A stretch of DNA of 64,000 nucleotides from UBA5314 sp964635975 (GTDB lineage Bacteria > Bacillota > Syntrophomonadia > Syntrophomonadales > Syntrophomonadaceae): positions 47,028 through 111,027 of the forward strand of contig CAZWPO010000009.1 of the NCBI GenBank assembly GCA_964635975.1, given 5' to 3'. Shown in pieces: positions 43,343 to 52,569 of this stretch. The notes beneath the pieces are model-generated. The model ran no database searches. It had not been told where the DNA came from and saw only the letters and a list, made by a program, of their open reading frames with translations. Position 1 is the stretch's first letter, and each line of letters starts with the position of its first letter. Position numbers and translations under genes: made by a program.

Positions 43343-44434
43343 ATGGCACCAATCAGAGACTTTACACGAAATAACATAAAGGATTTAAATCCTTATATTC
43401 CGGGATTTCAACCAGAAGATAAAGGCATCATAAAACTAAATGCCAACGAAAATCCCTATCCGCCTTCTCCAGGCGTATTGGAGGCGCTCAGGGAAAATAT
43501 CGGAGCTGACCTGAGACTGTACCCAAATTCCCGCAGCATGAACCTGCGCCGCCAGTTGGCTGCCACTTACGATTTAGAAGAAGCTCAGGTATTTGCAGCC
43601 AACGGCTCTGATGAAATTATATCGCTCATATTCAGAACCTTTGCGGAAGCCAATGATATTGTCGCATCGCCTTTCCCTACTTATACATTTTATCAGACGG
43701 CGGCCCAGATCCACGGCATCAAGTACCTCTCTATAGAAACAGACGCTGACTTCCGAGTAAACCTGGAAGAATTCCTGGATAATAGGATCAAGATCGCTTT
43801 TATAGCCAATCCGAACGCCCATACCGGAATACTTGTGGACACCGTTGATTTTGATCGATTCCTTTGCTCTTATCAAGGTCTGCTGGTGATTGACGAAGCT
43901 TATATCGATTTCAGCGGTCCCCAGCACAGCGCCTATCCATTGGTAAATAAGCATGATAATCTTATCATTTTAAGAACATTTTCCAAATCCTTTTCGCTGT
44001 GCGGCATACGGGTGGGTTATGCTTTTGCCGATCCCCGGTTGATCGAAGCGCTCGACAAAACCAGGGATTCTTATAATATTGCTTATCTTAATCAGGTAGC
44101 AGCCGCACAGGCACTTAAGGACTACGCTTATATGCAGGCCAATGCCCGGAAAATCATCGAGAGCCGCACCTGGTTTAATAGTTTTTTGATTAGCCTGGGT
44201 TTTGTAGTATTTCCGTCTGCAGGCAATTATCTCTTGATACGCCACCCGGCTATCAAGGCACGGGATATTTATATAGCACTTCAGGACCGGAATATTCTGG
44301 TGCGTTTTTTCGACATACCGCGTTTGGATAACTTCATCCGCATAAGCATCGGGACAGACCGTCAGCTTAAGGAAGTAGCTTCAGCGCTGCATGATATACT
44401 AATAGGCAGTAGCATTTTTCAGGGGGGAGACTAA
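43343..44434 (+). CDS. hisC: Histidinol-phosphate aminotransferase
   Basis: The ATG at 43343 follows AGAGG and gives 363 residues. Motifs: KLNANENPYPPSPGVL (substrate arm), RLYPNSRSMNLR, GSDEIISLIF, DEAYIDFSG, and the PLP lysine in RTFSKSFSLCGIRVGYA. Reaction: histidinol phosphate + 2-oxoglutarate interconverted with imidazole acetol phosphate + glutamate. No other his genes surround it; many Clostridia keep hisC apart from the his operon or use it for aromatic amino acids. An aminotransferase of another subclass follows on the same strand. Confidence 0.9.
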   Translation: MAPIRDFTRNNIKDLNPYIPGFQPEDKGIIKLNANENPYPPSPGVLEALRENIGADLRLYPNSRSMNLRRQLAATYDLEEAQVFAANGSDEIISLIFRTFAEANDIVASPFPTYTFYQTAAQIHGIKYLSIETDADFRVNLEEFLDNRIKIAFIANPNAHTGILVDTVDFDRFLCSYQGLLVIDEAYIDFSGPQHSAYPLVNKHDNLIILRTFSKSFSLCGIRVGYAFADPRLIEALDKTRDSYNIAYLNQVAAAQALKDYAYMQANARKIIESRTWFNSFLISLGFVVFPSAGNYLLIRHPAIKARDIYIALQDRNILVRFFDIPRLDNFIRISIGTDRQLKEVASALHDILIGSSIFQGGD

Positions 44435-44607
44435 GGAGGATACTTGCTGGATTACCATCGACGACAGTGCTGCCCTGCGCAAATTGGATCGGTGGAGATC
44501 AGAGTCTCAGTTTTTCACCCTGCTGGGCCAAACCTGAAAATCTTGAGAACGGCTAAAGTACTGCTTAAAAATATATCATTATATTTTGAAGGAAGGAAGG
44601 TAGTCCA

Positions 44608-45789
44608 ATGATATCAGAAAAAATGCGAGATGATGTTCAAAACGGCTCATGGATCAGAGCAATGTTTGAGGAAGGCGATCGTTTGCGGCAGATACACGGT
44701 GCGGATAAGGTTTTTGATTTCAGCCTGGGCAATCCAGATTACGAACCGCCGTTAGCTGTACGTGCAGAGTTAAAAAGATTGCTGGTGGATGAAATCCCCA
44801 ACCTGCACAAGTACACCAGCAATGCCGGTTATCCAGAGGTTCGCGAAAAAATCGCCCTGAGCTTTGAGAAAGAGACCGGTTTGCCCTTTAACCAAGATCA
44901 TATTGTTATGACCTGTGGAGCAGCAGGTGGACTTAACGTGGCGTTAAAGACCATCCTCAATCCCGGTCAAGAGGTTATTTTGCTGGCCCCCTATTTTGTG
45001 GAATATGGATTCTATACGCGAAACCACGGTGGCCAGCCAGTGATCGTTCCTACCGGGCCGGATTTTATGCCGGATCTCGTTGCTCTTAACAAGGCCATAA
45101 CTCCTTTGACCAAAGCGATAATTCTCAACTCCCCTAACAATCCTACCGGGGTAATTTATCCTCCTGATGTCCTTCAGGATTTAGCCCGGGTACTGGAAGA
45201 AAAGGAAAAAGAATTTGGAACGTCAATACTGGTGATATCAGACGAGCCCTATAGCAAGCTGGTATATGAAAACGCCATGGTTCCCAACCTGATGAATTAT
45301 TTCAGGAACTGCGCGGTAGTAAACTCTTTCAGCAAATCCCTGGCCCTGCCCGGTGAGCGAATCGGATATATTGCCGTAAATCCTCAGATAGACGCTGTCG
45401 ACGAACTGGTCGGGGGGCTGATCTTTTCCAATCGCACCCTGGGATTTGTGAACGCACCCTCCATATTTCAGAGGCTGGTGGGCGCATGTTTGGATCAGGT
45501 TCCCGATACCAGTGAATATCAAAAGCGGCGGGATCTGCTTTACAACCACCTGATACGATTGGGTTTTTCCTGCGTCAAACCTCAGGGGGCTTTTTATCTG
45601 TTCCCGCGCTCGCCGATCGCTGATGATGTCGAATTTGTCCGCAACGCATTAAAATATAATCTTCTGCTGGTTCCGGGAAAGGGTTTTGCCTGCCCAGGAT
45701 ATTTCCGCATAGCTTACTGTGTAGATGAGAACACCATCAAAAATTCATTCCCTGCCTTTGAGGCTCTGGCTGCAGAGTACTTCAAGTAA
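44608..45789 (+). CDS. Class I/II PLP-dependent aminotransferase
   Basis: This 393-residue protein has FDFSLGNPDYEPP, YTSNAGYPEVREKIA, the cofactor region LNSPNNPTGVIYP, ISDEPYSKLVYE and the Schiff-base lysine in NSFSKSLALPGERIGY. The arrangement fits an aspartate or broad-specificity amino acid aminotransferase. GGAAGG precedes the ATG at 44608. It lies 173 bases after hisC, perhaps in the same transcript, and ends at the terminator at 45816. The exact amino-donor specificity cannot be read. Confidence 0.9.
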   Translation: MISEKMRDDVQNGSWIRAMFEEGDRLRQIHGADKVFDFSLGNPDYEPPLAVRAELKRLLVDEIPNLHKYTSNAGYPEVREKIALSFEKETGLPFNQDHIVMTCGAAGGLNVALKTILNPGQEVILLAPYFVEYGFYTRNHGGQPVIVPTGPDFMPDLVALNKAITPLTKAIILNSPNNPTGVIYPPDVLQDLARVLEEKEKEFGTSILVISDEPYSKLVYENAMVPNLMNYFRNCAVVNSFSKSLALPGERIGYIAVNPQIDAVDELVGGLIFSNRTLGFVNAPSIFQRLVGACLDQVPDTSEYQKRRDLLYNHLIRLGFSCVKPQGAFYLFPRSPIADDVEFVRNALKYNLLLVPGKGFACPGYFRIAYCVDENTIKNSFPAFEALAAEYFK

Positions 45790-45815
45790 GCAATATACTT
45801 TATCCCAGTGTTTTT

Positions 45816-45835
45816 AGGAGCCCTTCGGGGTTCCT
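45816..45835 (+). terminator. Terminator of the aminotransferase gene
   Basis: Arms AGGAGCCC and GGGTTCCT with a UUCG-type loop are followed by TTTGT, 27 bases past the stop. Confidence 0.85.
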
Positions 45836-45924
45836 TTTGTATTAATATACAACTCGTTTAAAGGGCAAGCTATTATCAGGTATTGCCTATTGGGGGGAAA
45901 TCATTTAAAATTATATTGTTTATT

Positions 45925-45943
45925 GATAACAATTATCATTATC
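45925..45943 (+). promoter_or_regulatory. Fur box upstream of the FeoB-like gene
   Basis: GATAACAATTATCATTATC matches the Fur consensus GATAATGATAATCATTATC at 16 of 19 positions. It ends just before the AGGAG site of the FeoB-like gene, a typical repression position under iron-replete conditions. Confidence 0.8.
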
Positions 45944-45958
45944 ATGCAGGAGAATCAT

Positions 45959-47197
45959 ATGCAATACGTACCCTCTGCTCAGAGCAAACCGGGACAAAAA
46001 AAAGCCAGTTGGAATAAAAGACTGGATCAATATCTATTAAATCCATATACAGGATTTCCTGTGATGCTGTTATTCTTCAGTCTGCTTTTCGCCCTGAGCT
46101 TTCTTTTGGGAAAACCTGTTTCAACCTGGTTGGGCCTGCAGCTAGATCAAATAGCGATGATTTTCGAGGCTTCGCGACTGGCTGCAACCACCCCTCCCCT
46201 GCTTGTAGACATGATATCCAGCGGCATCTTCCGCGGTATCGGATCGGCCCTGGCATTTTTTCCACAGATGCTTATATTTTATTTCTTCTATACTTTGATG
46301 ACGGAAACCGGATATATTTCCAGGATTGCTTATTTGATGCAGGACCCTATGGACCGTTTAAACATGGACGCGAACTCCTTTACCTGTTTAATTCTGGGGT
46401 ACAGCTGCAATGTTCCAGCCGTATTAAGTACTAGATCTATACAACGGCGTATTGACCGTTTGATCCTTATGCTGCTCAGTACTTTTACCCCCTGTTCGGC
46501 CAGATTTGGTGTAATCCTTTATATTGCTGCAGCCTTCTTTTCACCACTTCAAGCCACCCTGGTCATGTCTGGCCTTTTTGTGCTTAGCCTGGTAGTTAAA
46601 GCTGCAGTTGCTTATATCATTAAAAAGAGGCTGGCAAAACCGGAGGAAATGGGAATAGAAATTACTTTACCTCCACTTCATCTACCAAATATGCGAAACG
46701 TTTCTCACGCAGCCTTAATGCGAACTCTTGATTTTTTAAACAGGATAAAGAATGTTGTAATAATCAGTTCCGTTGTGATCTGGTTTTTATCCAGCTTCCC
46801 CCTGGGAAAAGGTTTTGATTATTCCTATGCTGCCACTTTGGGCAGGTTCCTCGAGCCGCTTGGACAACTGGCGGGGCTGAACTGGCAGCTAATAGTAGCT
46901 CTATTTCTTGGGTTTTTCGCCAAGGAAACTACCCTGTCGACCCTGGGAGTTCTATATCACGCTTCTGAAGGGCTTGGGAATCTATCCTCTATTCTGGCCA
47001 GTCAGATAAGCCCACTGGCCGGCCTTACTTTTCTGGTTATGTTTATGTTCTACACCCCCTGCCTGGCCACTGTAACAGCTATACGGCAGGAAAGCCAGAG
47101 TCTTTCTTTCGCAGCTTTATCGGTAATAATCTCTTTGCTGCTAGCCTTCATATTGGGCATATTAATATTCCAGTTCGGAAGTCTGTTCATGCATTAA
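45959..47197 (+). CDS. FeoB-like membrane channel lacking the GTPase domain
   Basis: The ATG at 45959 follows AGGAG and gives 412 residues. The two gate repeats of FeoB are clear: LGYSCNVPAVLSTRSI (with the conserved cysteine) and the later FFAKETTLSTLGVLY and YTPCLATVTAIRQE, with STFTPCSARFGVILY between. The N-terminal G domain of FeoB is entirely absent: the protein begins with a soluble 30-residue stretch. The Fur box points to Fe(II) or another divalent metal. The G domain may be encoded elsewhere or the channel may be nucleotide-independent. Confidence 0.88.
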   Translation: MQYVPSAQSKPGQKKASWNKRLDQYLLNPYTGFPVMLLFFSLLFALSFLLGKPVSTWLGLQLDQIAMIFEASRLAATTPPLLVDMISSGIFRGIGSALAFFPQMLIFYFFYTLMTETGYISRIAYLMQDPMDRLNMDANSFTCLILGYSCNVPAVLSTRSIQRRIDRLILMLLSTFTPCSARFGVILYIAAAFFSPLQATLVMSGLFVLSLVVKAAVAYIIKKRLAKPEEMGIEITLPPLHLPNMRNVSHAALMRTLDFLNRIKNVVIISSVVIWFLSSFPLGKGFDYSYAATLGRFLEPLGQLAGLNWQLIVALFLGFFAKETTLSTLGVLYHASEGLGNLSSILASQISPLAGLTFLVMFMFYTPCLATVTAIRQESQSLSFAALSVIISLLLAFILGILIFQFGSLFMH

Positions 47198-47319
47198 TAA
47201 ACGCGTTTGAGCAATCTAATACTGCCCTAGACTTCTAACCAATATACTTATAAAAGGAGATTTGATCTAAGAATGCCGCTCACTTGTGCTTCCCAAGGCG
47301 GGTGAAGGGAGGATTTCCC

Positions 47320-48090
47320 ATGTGGTATGTATATTCGACCGGGGGAGGCCGCCATATCCCTTTAGAATTTGGTTATAAAGCCGTACTAAGTGCACAGATA
47401 AAACACGATTACAAGCGCTTTAACAAGTTATGCCAGGAAGGCTGCCCAAGTTATGGCTCTGGAGGATGCCCACCCTGGGCCCCCTCTTTTGGTAGTTTGC
47501 AAGATGTGTTCCCGCATTCAGTACTGATCTTCGCACGCTTTTTTTCCCGTTTTGTTCCTGACCAATACAAAACCCTTTCTCAATTCTGCAGACCCTATTG
47601 TTTTCAGGATATTATTCTATCAAACCTTTTAAACAATCTAGGCTATTTTTTCGCAAAAAAACTGGGGTCAAAAATTCAGTTTTTAACCTGCGGGCACTGT
47701 GCGGGTTGTGCGCAATCCGCCTGCAGTGTTACCCGCCAAAAGGATAAGTGCTGCAATCCGGCAAATAGGGCCTATTCAATTAGCGCCACGGGCATCGACA
47801 TCGGAATAACCCTAGCGGAAATTTTGGGTATCCAGTTACAGTGGCATGACTTTGGCAAAGACCTGGAAGCTGATAATATTTTTAAAATAATTGTCTTGTT
47901 AAGCGTTGATGTGGCAGTTCAAAATCATATAATGAATCAGATTCCTGAAGTATTGAACATGCTACCCTGCACGAAAATCAACCTTTACAGCCCTTACCAA
48001 AGTTCATATCTAAGAACGGCTACATCAACCTGCCTTCCCTTTTATTCCGGCCATAGACTCCTCTCCCAACGCTCGGCGTACTGGCTGTGA
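47320..48090 (+). CDS. DUF2284 predicted metal-binding protein
   Basis: The ATG at 47320 follows GGGAGGA and gives 256 residues. Two Cys-rich stretches stand out, EGCPSYGSGGCPPWAPS and LTCGHCAGCAQSACSVTRQ followed by KCCNP; these are the DUF2284 clusters, likely a metal or Fe-S site. It follows the Fur-controlled FeoB-like gene on the same strand by 122 bases and may belong to its iron regulon. Its 3' end overlaps the convergent kinase-like gene by 49 bases, so the last residues (HRLLSQRSAYWL) may be a read-past extension. Confidence 0.85.
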   Translation: MWYVYSTGGGRHIPLEFGYKAVLSAQIKHDYKRFNKLCQEGCPSYGSGGCPPWAPSFGSLQDVFPHSVLIFARFFSRFVPDQYKTLSQFCRPYCFQDIILSNLLNNLGYFFAKKLGSKIQFLTCGHCAGCAQSACSVTRQKDKCCNPANRAYSISATGIDIGITLAEILGIQLQWHDFGKDLEADNIFKIIVLLSVDVAVQNHIMNQIPEVLNMLPCTKINLYSPYQSSYLRTATSTCLPFYSGHRLLSQRSAYWL

Positions 48091-48791
48091 TCACCCTTGA
48101 GTAATGCGGCCAGGCAATGAACTGCTCTAAAGGCATCACCTATCGGGTAATAAAAGGCATCCCAGTTCTCATGGTCTTCTCCGTCATGATTAGGAATCAC
48201 CCAGTCAAATTGCCAGGCCAGCTTCATTTCTTCTGGCGCACTCCGGGCTCGCTTTTCAATGTTTTCGAGATCCGGCAGAGACAAAATCCCCTTCTGTTCA
48301 GCATTTCTGCGGAGCAGCTTGCGCCTCTGAATATCTGCTACCAGTCGCTTAAGATCAACCCCTTTTTGCTTGCACCAGATCACTTCATCTCTGCTCAACG
48401 GAGACAGAAAAAGCCGCAGCATAGGCACATTATTGAGCTCTTCAATTTCCCATAAGGCCTGGGGTATGAATGGATTGCCCTCAAAGAAAAGATCATCTCC
48501 CTTTTCCAATGCGCCCATGAGTTGGTCAAGGTCTAAACCCTGCCGGTCTCCGCGAACATCCAGCACAATGAATCGATCCCTTCTGGCCATTGATTCCATT
48601 TCCTCTTGAGAACAAAAATAATAGTCTATGCCATCTATCTCCCCAGGTCTAGGGCTGCGGCTGTTGTATAATACCAGCTTTTTCAAACTGCCGCCAAGAT
48701 CGGGATAGTTCGTCTTAAGTACCTCATACAGAGGACCTTTACCGACACACGAGGGTCCACTTAGCATAATAAACCTTGGCTGCTTCACCAA
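48042..48791 (-). CDS. Guanylate-kinase-like P-loop protein
   Basis: This 249-residue protein has a P-loop LSGPSCVGKGPLYEVL and the GMP-binding region YNSRSPRPGEIDGIDYYF, close to Gmk, but with a long C-terminal extension. Extra residues (120-249) hold RRKLLRRNAEQKG and an acidic region DHENWDAFYY. A housekeeping guanylate kinase is usually about 200 residues and lies beside rpoZ, so this is more likely a paralogue with another substrate. It starts with an ATG at 48791, 8 bases after GAAAGGGTGATG. Function unknown. Confidence 0.75.
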   Translation of the reverse strand: MVKQPRFIMLSGPSCVGKGPLYEVLKTNYPDLGGSLKKLVLYNSRSPRPGEIDGIDYYFCSQEEMESMARRDRFIVLDVRGDRQGLDLDQLMGALEKGDDLFFEGNPFIPQALWEIEELNNVPMLRLFLSPLSRDEVIWCKQKGVDLKRLVADIQRRKLLRRNAEQKGILSLPDLENIEKRARSAPEEMKLAWQFDWVIPNHDGEDHENWDAFYYPIGDAFRAVHCLAALLKGDHSQYAERWERSLWPE

Positions 48792-48930
48792 TCATCACCC
48801 TTTCCTCAGATTCATTAATACGTATTCTTGATTAGCAGGCTCCATCCCTACCCAGGATAAGCTTATCCTGATCCTGGCTTCGTAACTATATGCAACCGAT
48901 TAGATGCCGGTTAATATTCTAAACGCCAAA

Positions 48931-48978
48931 AAATCCCGCTCCATCAGCGTATCCATATACGCCGGGGCAGCGGGATTT
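48931..48978 (-). terminator. Terminator of the FN3/CuAO gene
   Basis: Arms AAATCCCGCT and AGCGGGATTT enclose an inner stem GCGTAT/ATACGC, and six T residues follow on the minus strand. It lies about 90 bases past the stop. Confidence 0.85.
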
Positions 48979-49070
48979 GCAGGTTTCCTTAGGTTAAAAT
49001 GGAGCCAAATGCTCATATTTTTCTCAACTTGCCTTCCACTCTTCTGGCAGCCTTAAGACAGTCTTTTCCT

Positions 49071-50240
49071 TTAGGACGGATCTGGATAGGTGATTTTGAT
49101 CTCCTTCGTATCAGGATTCCAATCCACCTGACATCCGAGTTCCTCAGCGATGAAACGCAGGGGCAGCATGGTCCGCCCCGGAGGCACTATGATTGGTTTT
49201 ACATTGCCGTTGTCGGGATCGATCGCCTTGGCTGCTCCGTCGACACTAGCTATACTGTTGCCTATCCAAAGAACTATCTCTTTACCGCCCATAGTAATAG
49301 TTACTTTTTGCTCGATGTCATTCCAGTCAACATCAGCGCCCAAAGGCTGAACTACATAGCGGATGGGCAGTATAGTGCGGCCCTCCATGATCTGTGGCAC
49401 AGTATCCATACTCTTGATTTCGTCACCTACATAATAATCGCTGCTGTCGATGTAGAACCTCATTTCCGTCGTGAGCCCGGGCAACACCGGTGGAATATGG
49501 GGCGTAAGCAAATTCCAGGTTATGGCAGTATCCTGGTTGGAATAATCGGAATCGCCAAAGCCGTTATAGGACCGTACCCGATAGGTATAGCTGGTACCGG
49601 AATCCAGGTTTAGATCCTGAAATGCCTCCACATCTGCTCCTACCGTGGCAATCTGCGTAAATGCTCCGCCGCTCTTTCTCTCGATTTTGAAACCGCTCTC
49701 ATTTACGGATTTATCTTCCCAGCTCAAGGCGATTTTGCTGGAAGAACCGGCAGTAGCGTCTAAATTACTCGGAGCATCAGGAGTCAAGTTGATATTAAAG
49801 GGAGGATCAGCGGGTAATAAAACACTATACTTAGACTTTATAGTGAAATCGCCGCTCTGCTCTTCAGCGGTCTTGTTTGTAATTAGGGTGATGGGATTTT
49901 TTACGAATACCTCTAGTTTAATTCGAGCTTTACTTGTTAGCGAATCGGGTACGCTCCATGCGTATTGACCTGAAGAAGGATCCAGATTGCTGGCCACAGC
50001 CGTCCAGGTGTTTCCGGAATCAGAACTATACTCCAAATTGATCCAGGTTGGAAAAACAGGAGTTATAGAATTCCAGGTAATATTGTGGGAACTAGCCTGC
50101 GTCCATGACTCCCCTCCGGCCGGGGATGTCAGGATTGAGTTGGCAGTAGCTGGAAGGCACAAGAACGCAGCTAACAACATGGTCATAAAGCTAATCAGGG
50201 CAATCCTTTTCAACCGGCAATTTCTCCCAAACAAGAACAT
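49071..50240 (-). CDS. Secreted FN3 protein with a C-terminal copper-amine-oxidase-N domain
   Basis: The ATG at 50240 follows GAGGAGG and gives 389 residues. Residues 8-33 are a signal peptide (FMTMLLAAFLCLPATANS). Residues 35-130 are an Ig-like Ser/Thr-rich surface domain (SPAGGESWTQASSHNITWNS). Residues 160-240 are a fibronectin type III domain (APSNLDATAGSSSKIALSWEDKS). Residues 260-385 are a CuAO-N stalk domain with two repeats (MEGRTILPIRYVVQPLGADV, PPGRTMLPLRFIAEELGCQV). It is an extracellular, probably wall-associated protein; function unknown. Confidence 0.9.
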   Translation of the reverse strand: MFLFGRNCRLKRIALISFMTMLLAAFLCLPATANSILTSPAGGESWTQASSHNITWNSITPVFPTWINLEYSSDSGNTWTAVASNLDPSSGQYAWSVPDSLTSKARIKLEVFVKNPITLITNKTAEEQSGDFTIKSKYSVLLPADPPFNINLTPDAPSNLDATAGSSSKIALSWEDKSVNESGFKIERKSGGAFTQIATVGADVEAFQDLNLDSGTSYTYRVRSYNGFGDSDYSNQDTAITWNLLTPHIPPVLPGLTTEMRFYIDSSDYYVGDEIKSMDTVPQIMEGRTILPIRYVVQPLGADVDWNDIEQKVTITMGGKEIVLWIGNSIASVDGAAKAIDPDNGNVKPIIVPPGRTMLPLRFIAEELGCQVDWNPDTKEIKITYPDPS

Positions 50241-50349
50241 GGTATCAACCTCCTCATGGTTTACCATAATATTAGCACATAAATGCCCTCTTTTTGCCTT
50301 TTTTTTATTTATTTGGTTTTTTTGTGGTTTTAATGAATTATTTATAATT

Positions 50350-51141
50350 TTAATCGATCATGCGCTTCTTCAATCCCCTAATCGCCAGCCAGCCGGTTAT
50401 GATAATAAAAAGGATGCAGTATAAGAGGTCAAGGAGCAGATAGGTTCCCACTTGACCCGGTACGCAGAATGCCCTGGCCATCCTAACAACATGGGTGAGA
50501 GGTATGATCTCAGCAATATAACGCATACTGGCAGGCAGGTTTTCGATGGGGAACACAGCCCCCGAGAAAAAAAACATAGGAGATATCAATCCGGTAAAAT
50601 AGAAATTGAAATAATTGATATTTTTTACCATGGCGGTAATCCACATGGAAAGAGTGCCAAACATGATGCCGCAAAGAAAGCCAACCAGGGCGGCAACGAT
50701 ACTGAGAGGGTAGCTTATAATACCGGCGATCCAGGTGACCAGCAAGACCGCCAGGGCGAAGATAAATCCTTTGGTTCCGGCAAAGAGGATCTCCCCGATT
50801 ATTAAATCATCAGCCAGCAAGGGGGCGCCCAGCATGCCATCATAGACCCGGTCAAACTCCAGGCGGATAAAAGTTCCGTAGGTACATTCCATTGCAGCAG
50901 TATACATGGAGCTGGTCACAATTATCCCGCTGGCTAAGAAAAGAATGTAGCTCATATTGCCCATGGTTTGAATATACGATCCAAATCCTATACCCAATCC
51001 AGCCAGAAGTATTAATGGCTCCAACAGCGGCGGAAAGGCATTGCTCAAAAAATTAGAGTCATATACTCTCTCATGCCGGTACCACACGCTGACTATCCTT
51101 TTCAATTTGCCCGGTACCAGGCGTTCTTCATTGCAGTTCAT
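50350..51141 (-). CDS. ABC-2 type exporter permease (NodJ/DrrB-like)
   Basis: This 263-residue protein has six hydrophobic segments and the ABC-2 signature FFFSGAVFPIENLPASMRYIA and PLTHVVRMARAFCVPG. It overlaps the ATPase gene by 14 bases (51128-51141). NodIJ/DrrAB-type exporters move hydrophobic drugs, lipo-oligosaccharides or glycolipids; the substrate here is unknown. The ATG at 51141 falls inside the 3' end of the ATPase gene. The FN3/CuAO gene follows after about 110 bases. Confidence 0.92.
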   Translation of the reverse strand: MNCNEERLVPGKLKRIVSVWYRHERVYDSNFLSNAFPPLLEPLILLAGLGIGFGSYIQTMGNMSYILFLASGIIVTSSMYTAAMECTYGTFIRLEFDRVYDGMLGAPLLADDLIIGEILFAGTKGFIFALAVLLVTWIAGIISYPLSIVAALVGFLCGIMFGTLSMWITAMVKNINYFNFYFTGLISPMFFFSGAVFPIENLPASMRYIAEIIPLTHVVRMARAFCVPGQVGTYLLLDLLYCILFIIITGWLAIRGLKKRMID

Positions 51142-52063
51142 TCAGGCCCCTCCCGGTTACTTTTAGAAATAGATCCTCTAGATTAGCCGGACGGATATGA
51201 TAGTCTTTGATCTTCATAGCTTCACTGAAACTATCCAATTCGCCCACATCATTACTATATACATAAAGCGTTTCCTGGTATAATTCCGCCCTGACACCAC
51301 TGCCGGGCGCGTTAATATCCCCCTGATCTGATTTGCCATCTGCAGCATAGACTTCCATGACATAGTTCTCAAGGTTATCAGCGAGAAGCTTCCTGGGATT
51401 GCCTTCCAATATCTTTTTTCCTTTATCCATAATAATGATGCGGTCACATATCTGAAACGCTTCCTCCATATAGTGAGTAGTTAGCAGAACCGTAACTCCC
51501 CGGTCTTTTAACTCGCGAAGTTTATTCCAGATTAGATGCCTGACCTGGGGATCCAATCCAGTAGTGGGTTCATCTAGAATAAGCAGGCGGGGATTGTTTA
51601 ACAGAGCCCGAGCGATGGTGAGCCTCCTCTGCATCCCGCCGGACAGTTCACGGATTCTTGCTTTTGCTTTGTCCTGGAGTTCCATAAATTCAAGGAGTTC
51701 ACCGATACGTTTATTTGCTTCGCGTTTCGTGATGCCGTAAAACCTGGCATAGATATATAAGTTGTCATTTACACTTAGCTGCGAGTCAAGGTTGTCCTGT
51801 TGGGGTACTACTCCCGAAAACGCCTTAATAGCAAGCGCGCTGTCCACCGGGCTGCAACCAAAAACGCTTATCATAGTATCCCGCCTGGCATCTGGAACGG
51901 TCTTTCCGTAAAGAATCTTCATGGTAGTGGTTTTCCCTGCTCCATTAGGGCCGAGCAAGCCAAAACACTCCGCATTATCTACATAAAAATCCAGATTATC
52001 TACTGCTTTGATCTCGCCGTAGGATTTGCTCAGATTTTGGATATCAATAACCTTTTCGTCCAT
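51128..52063 (-). CDS. ABC-2 exporter ATPase (NodI/DrrA-like)
   Basis: This 311-residue ATPase has Walker A LLGPNGAGKTTTMK, Q-loop VVPQQDNLDS, signature LSGGMQRR, Walker B LLILDEPTTGLD and switch histidine LLTTHYMEEA. The C-terminal domain ends KVTGRGLNELQ, as in NodI/DrrA subfamily members. It forms the energy-providing half of an exporter with the next gene, whose start overlaps its end. The ATG at 52063 has no strong Shine-Dalgarno beyond GAGGTA. Confidence 0.94.
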   Translation of the reverse strand: MDEKVIDIQNLSKSYGEIKAVDNLDFYVDNAECFGLLGPNGAGKTTTMKILYGKTVPDARRDTMISVFGCSPVDSALAIKAFSGVVPQQDNLDSQLSVNDNLYIYARFYGITKREANKRIGELLEFMELQDKAKARIRELSGGMQRRLTIARALLNNPRLLILDEPTTGLDPQVRHLIWNKLRELKDRGVTVLLTTHYMEEAFQICDRIIIMDKGKKILEGNPRKLLADNLENYVMEVYAADGKSDQGDINAPGSGVRAELYQETLYVYSNDVGELDSFSEAMKIKDYHIRPANLEDLFLKVTGRGLNELQ

Positions 52064-52300
52064 ACTATACCTCGAATAACAAATTGATCAGACCGTAAAT
52101 AGTCTTTCCATTTTTGATCTTTCTTTTCCAACCATACCAGATGATCTACCCGAAGAAAACCTGGATAATTTATTAAAAAACAAAAGCTAATTGCCTTTAC
52201 AATGCGTATGGGAAAATGAAATCGATCACATGGCGTTTTATGACAGTAGAGCTTATTGACAGCCTGTACAAACAGATTTTACAATAAAACTACCAGGAAG
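52064..52300. other. Non-coding stretch upstream of the exporter
   Basis: AT-rich sequence expected to hold the exporter promoter. No coding frame or strong hairpin was seen. Confidence 0.35.
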
Positions 52301-52541
52301 ATGAAGCCTCGCTTCATTAGCTGGACACCTGGAGGGAGAGCCAGGAATCTTCTCAAGCCAGGCAAGGAAACCGGAAAGGATGACGAAAAAGGCAAGCAAG
52401 GCCTCATCAATCCGGTACAATACTTGATAAGTTGAGAAGACCAGGGCCCGACAGACAGGTGAATTATATAGAGGAGGTACTGCATGAATAGTGCAAGAAC
52501 TCCACAGTAAGAGGACCAGTACCCCAGGTGCCGGTCCTCTT
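52301..52541 (+). ncRNA. Structured, purine-rich intergenic region with a micro-ORF
   Basis: Plus-strand hairpins: ATGAAGC/GCTTCAT (52301-52317), CCTGG/CCAGG (52328-52345), a nested set TCTTCTCAA/TTGAGAAGA (52348-52356 with 52432-52440) enclosing ACCGGA/TCCGGT and GATGA/TCATC, and AAGAGGACC/GGTCCTCTT (52509-52541). Before the last stem a GAGGAGG site leads to an eight-codon frame (52484-52510; MNSARTPQ), whose stop lies in the stem. I recognise no known RNA family. No plus-strand gene follows directly. Confidence 0.45.
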
Positions 52542-52569
52542 GCATTTATACTCTCCCCAGGAGATGCTA

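Noticed and set aside
52301..52541. Group II intron, T-box, SAM or c-di-GMP riboswitch in the structured region
   Set aside because: No domain V-like sequence, no T-box motif and none of the conserved core motifs of those riboswitches could be found.
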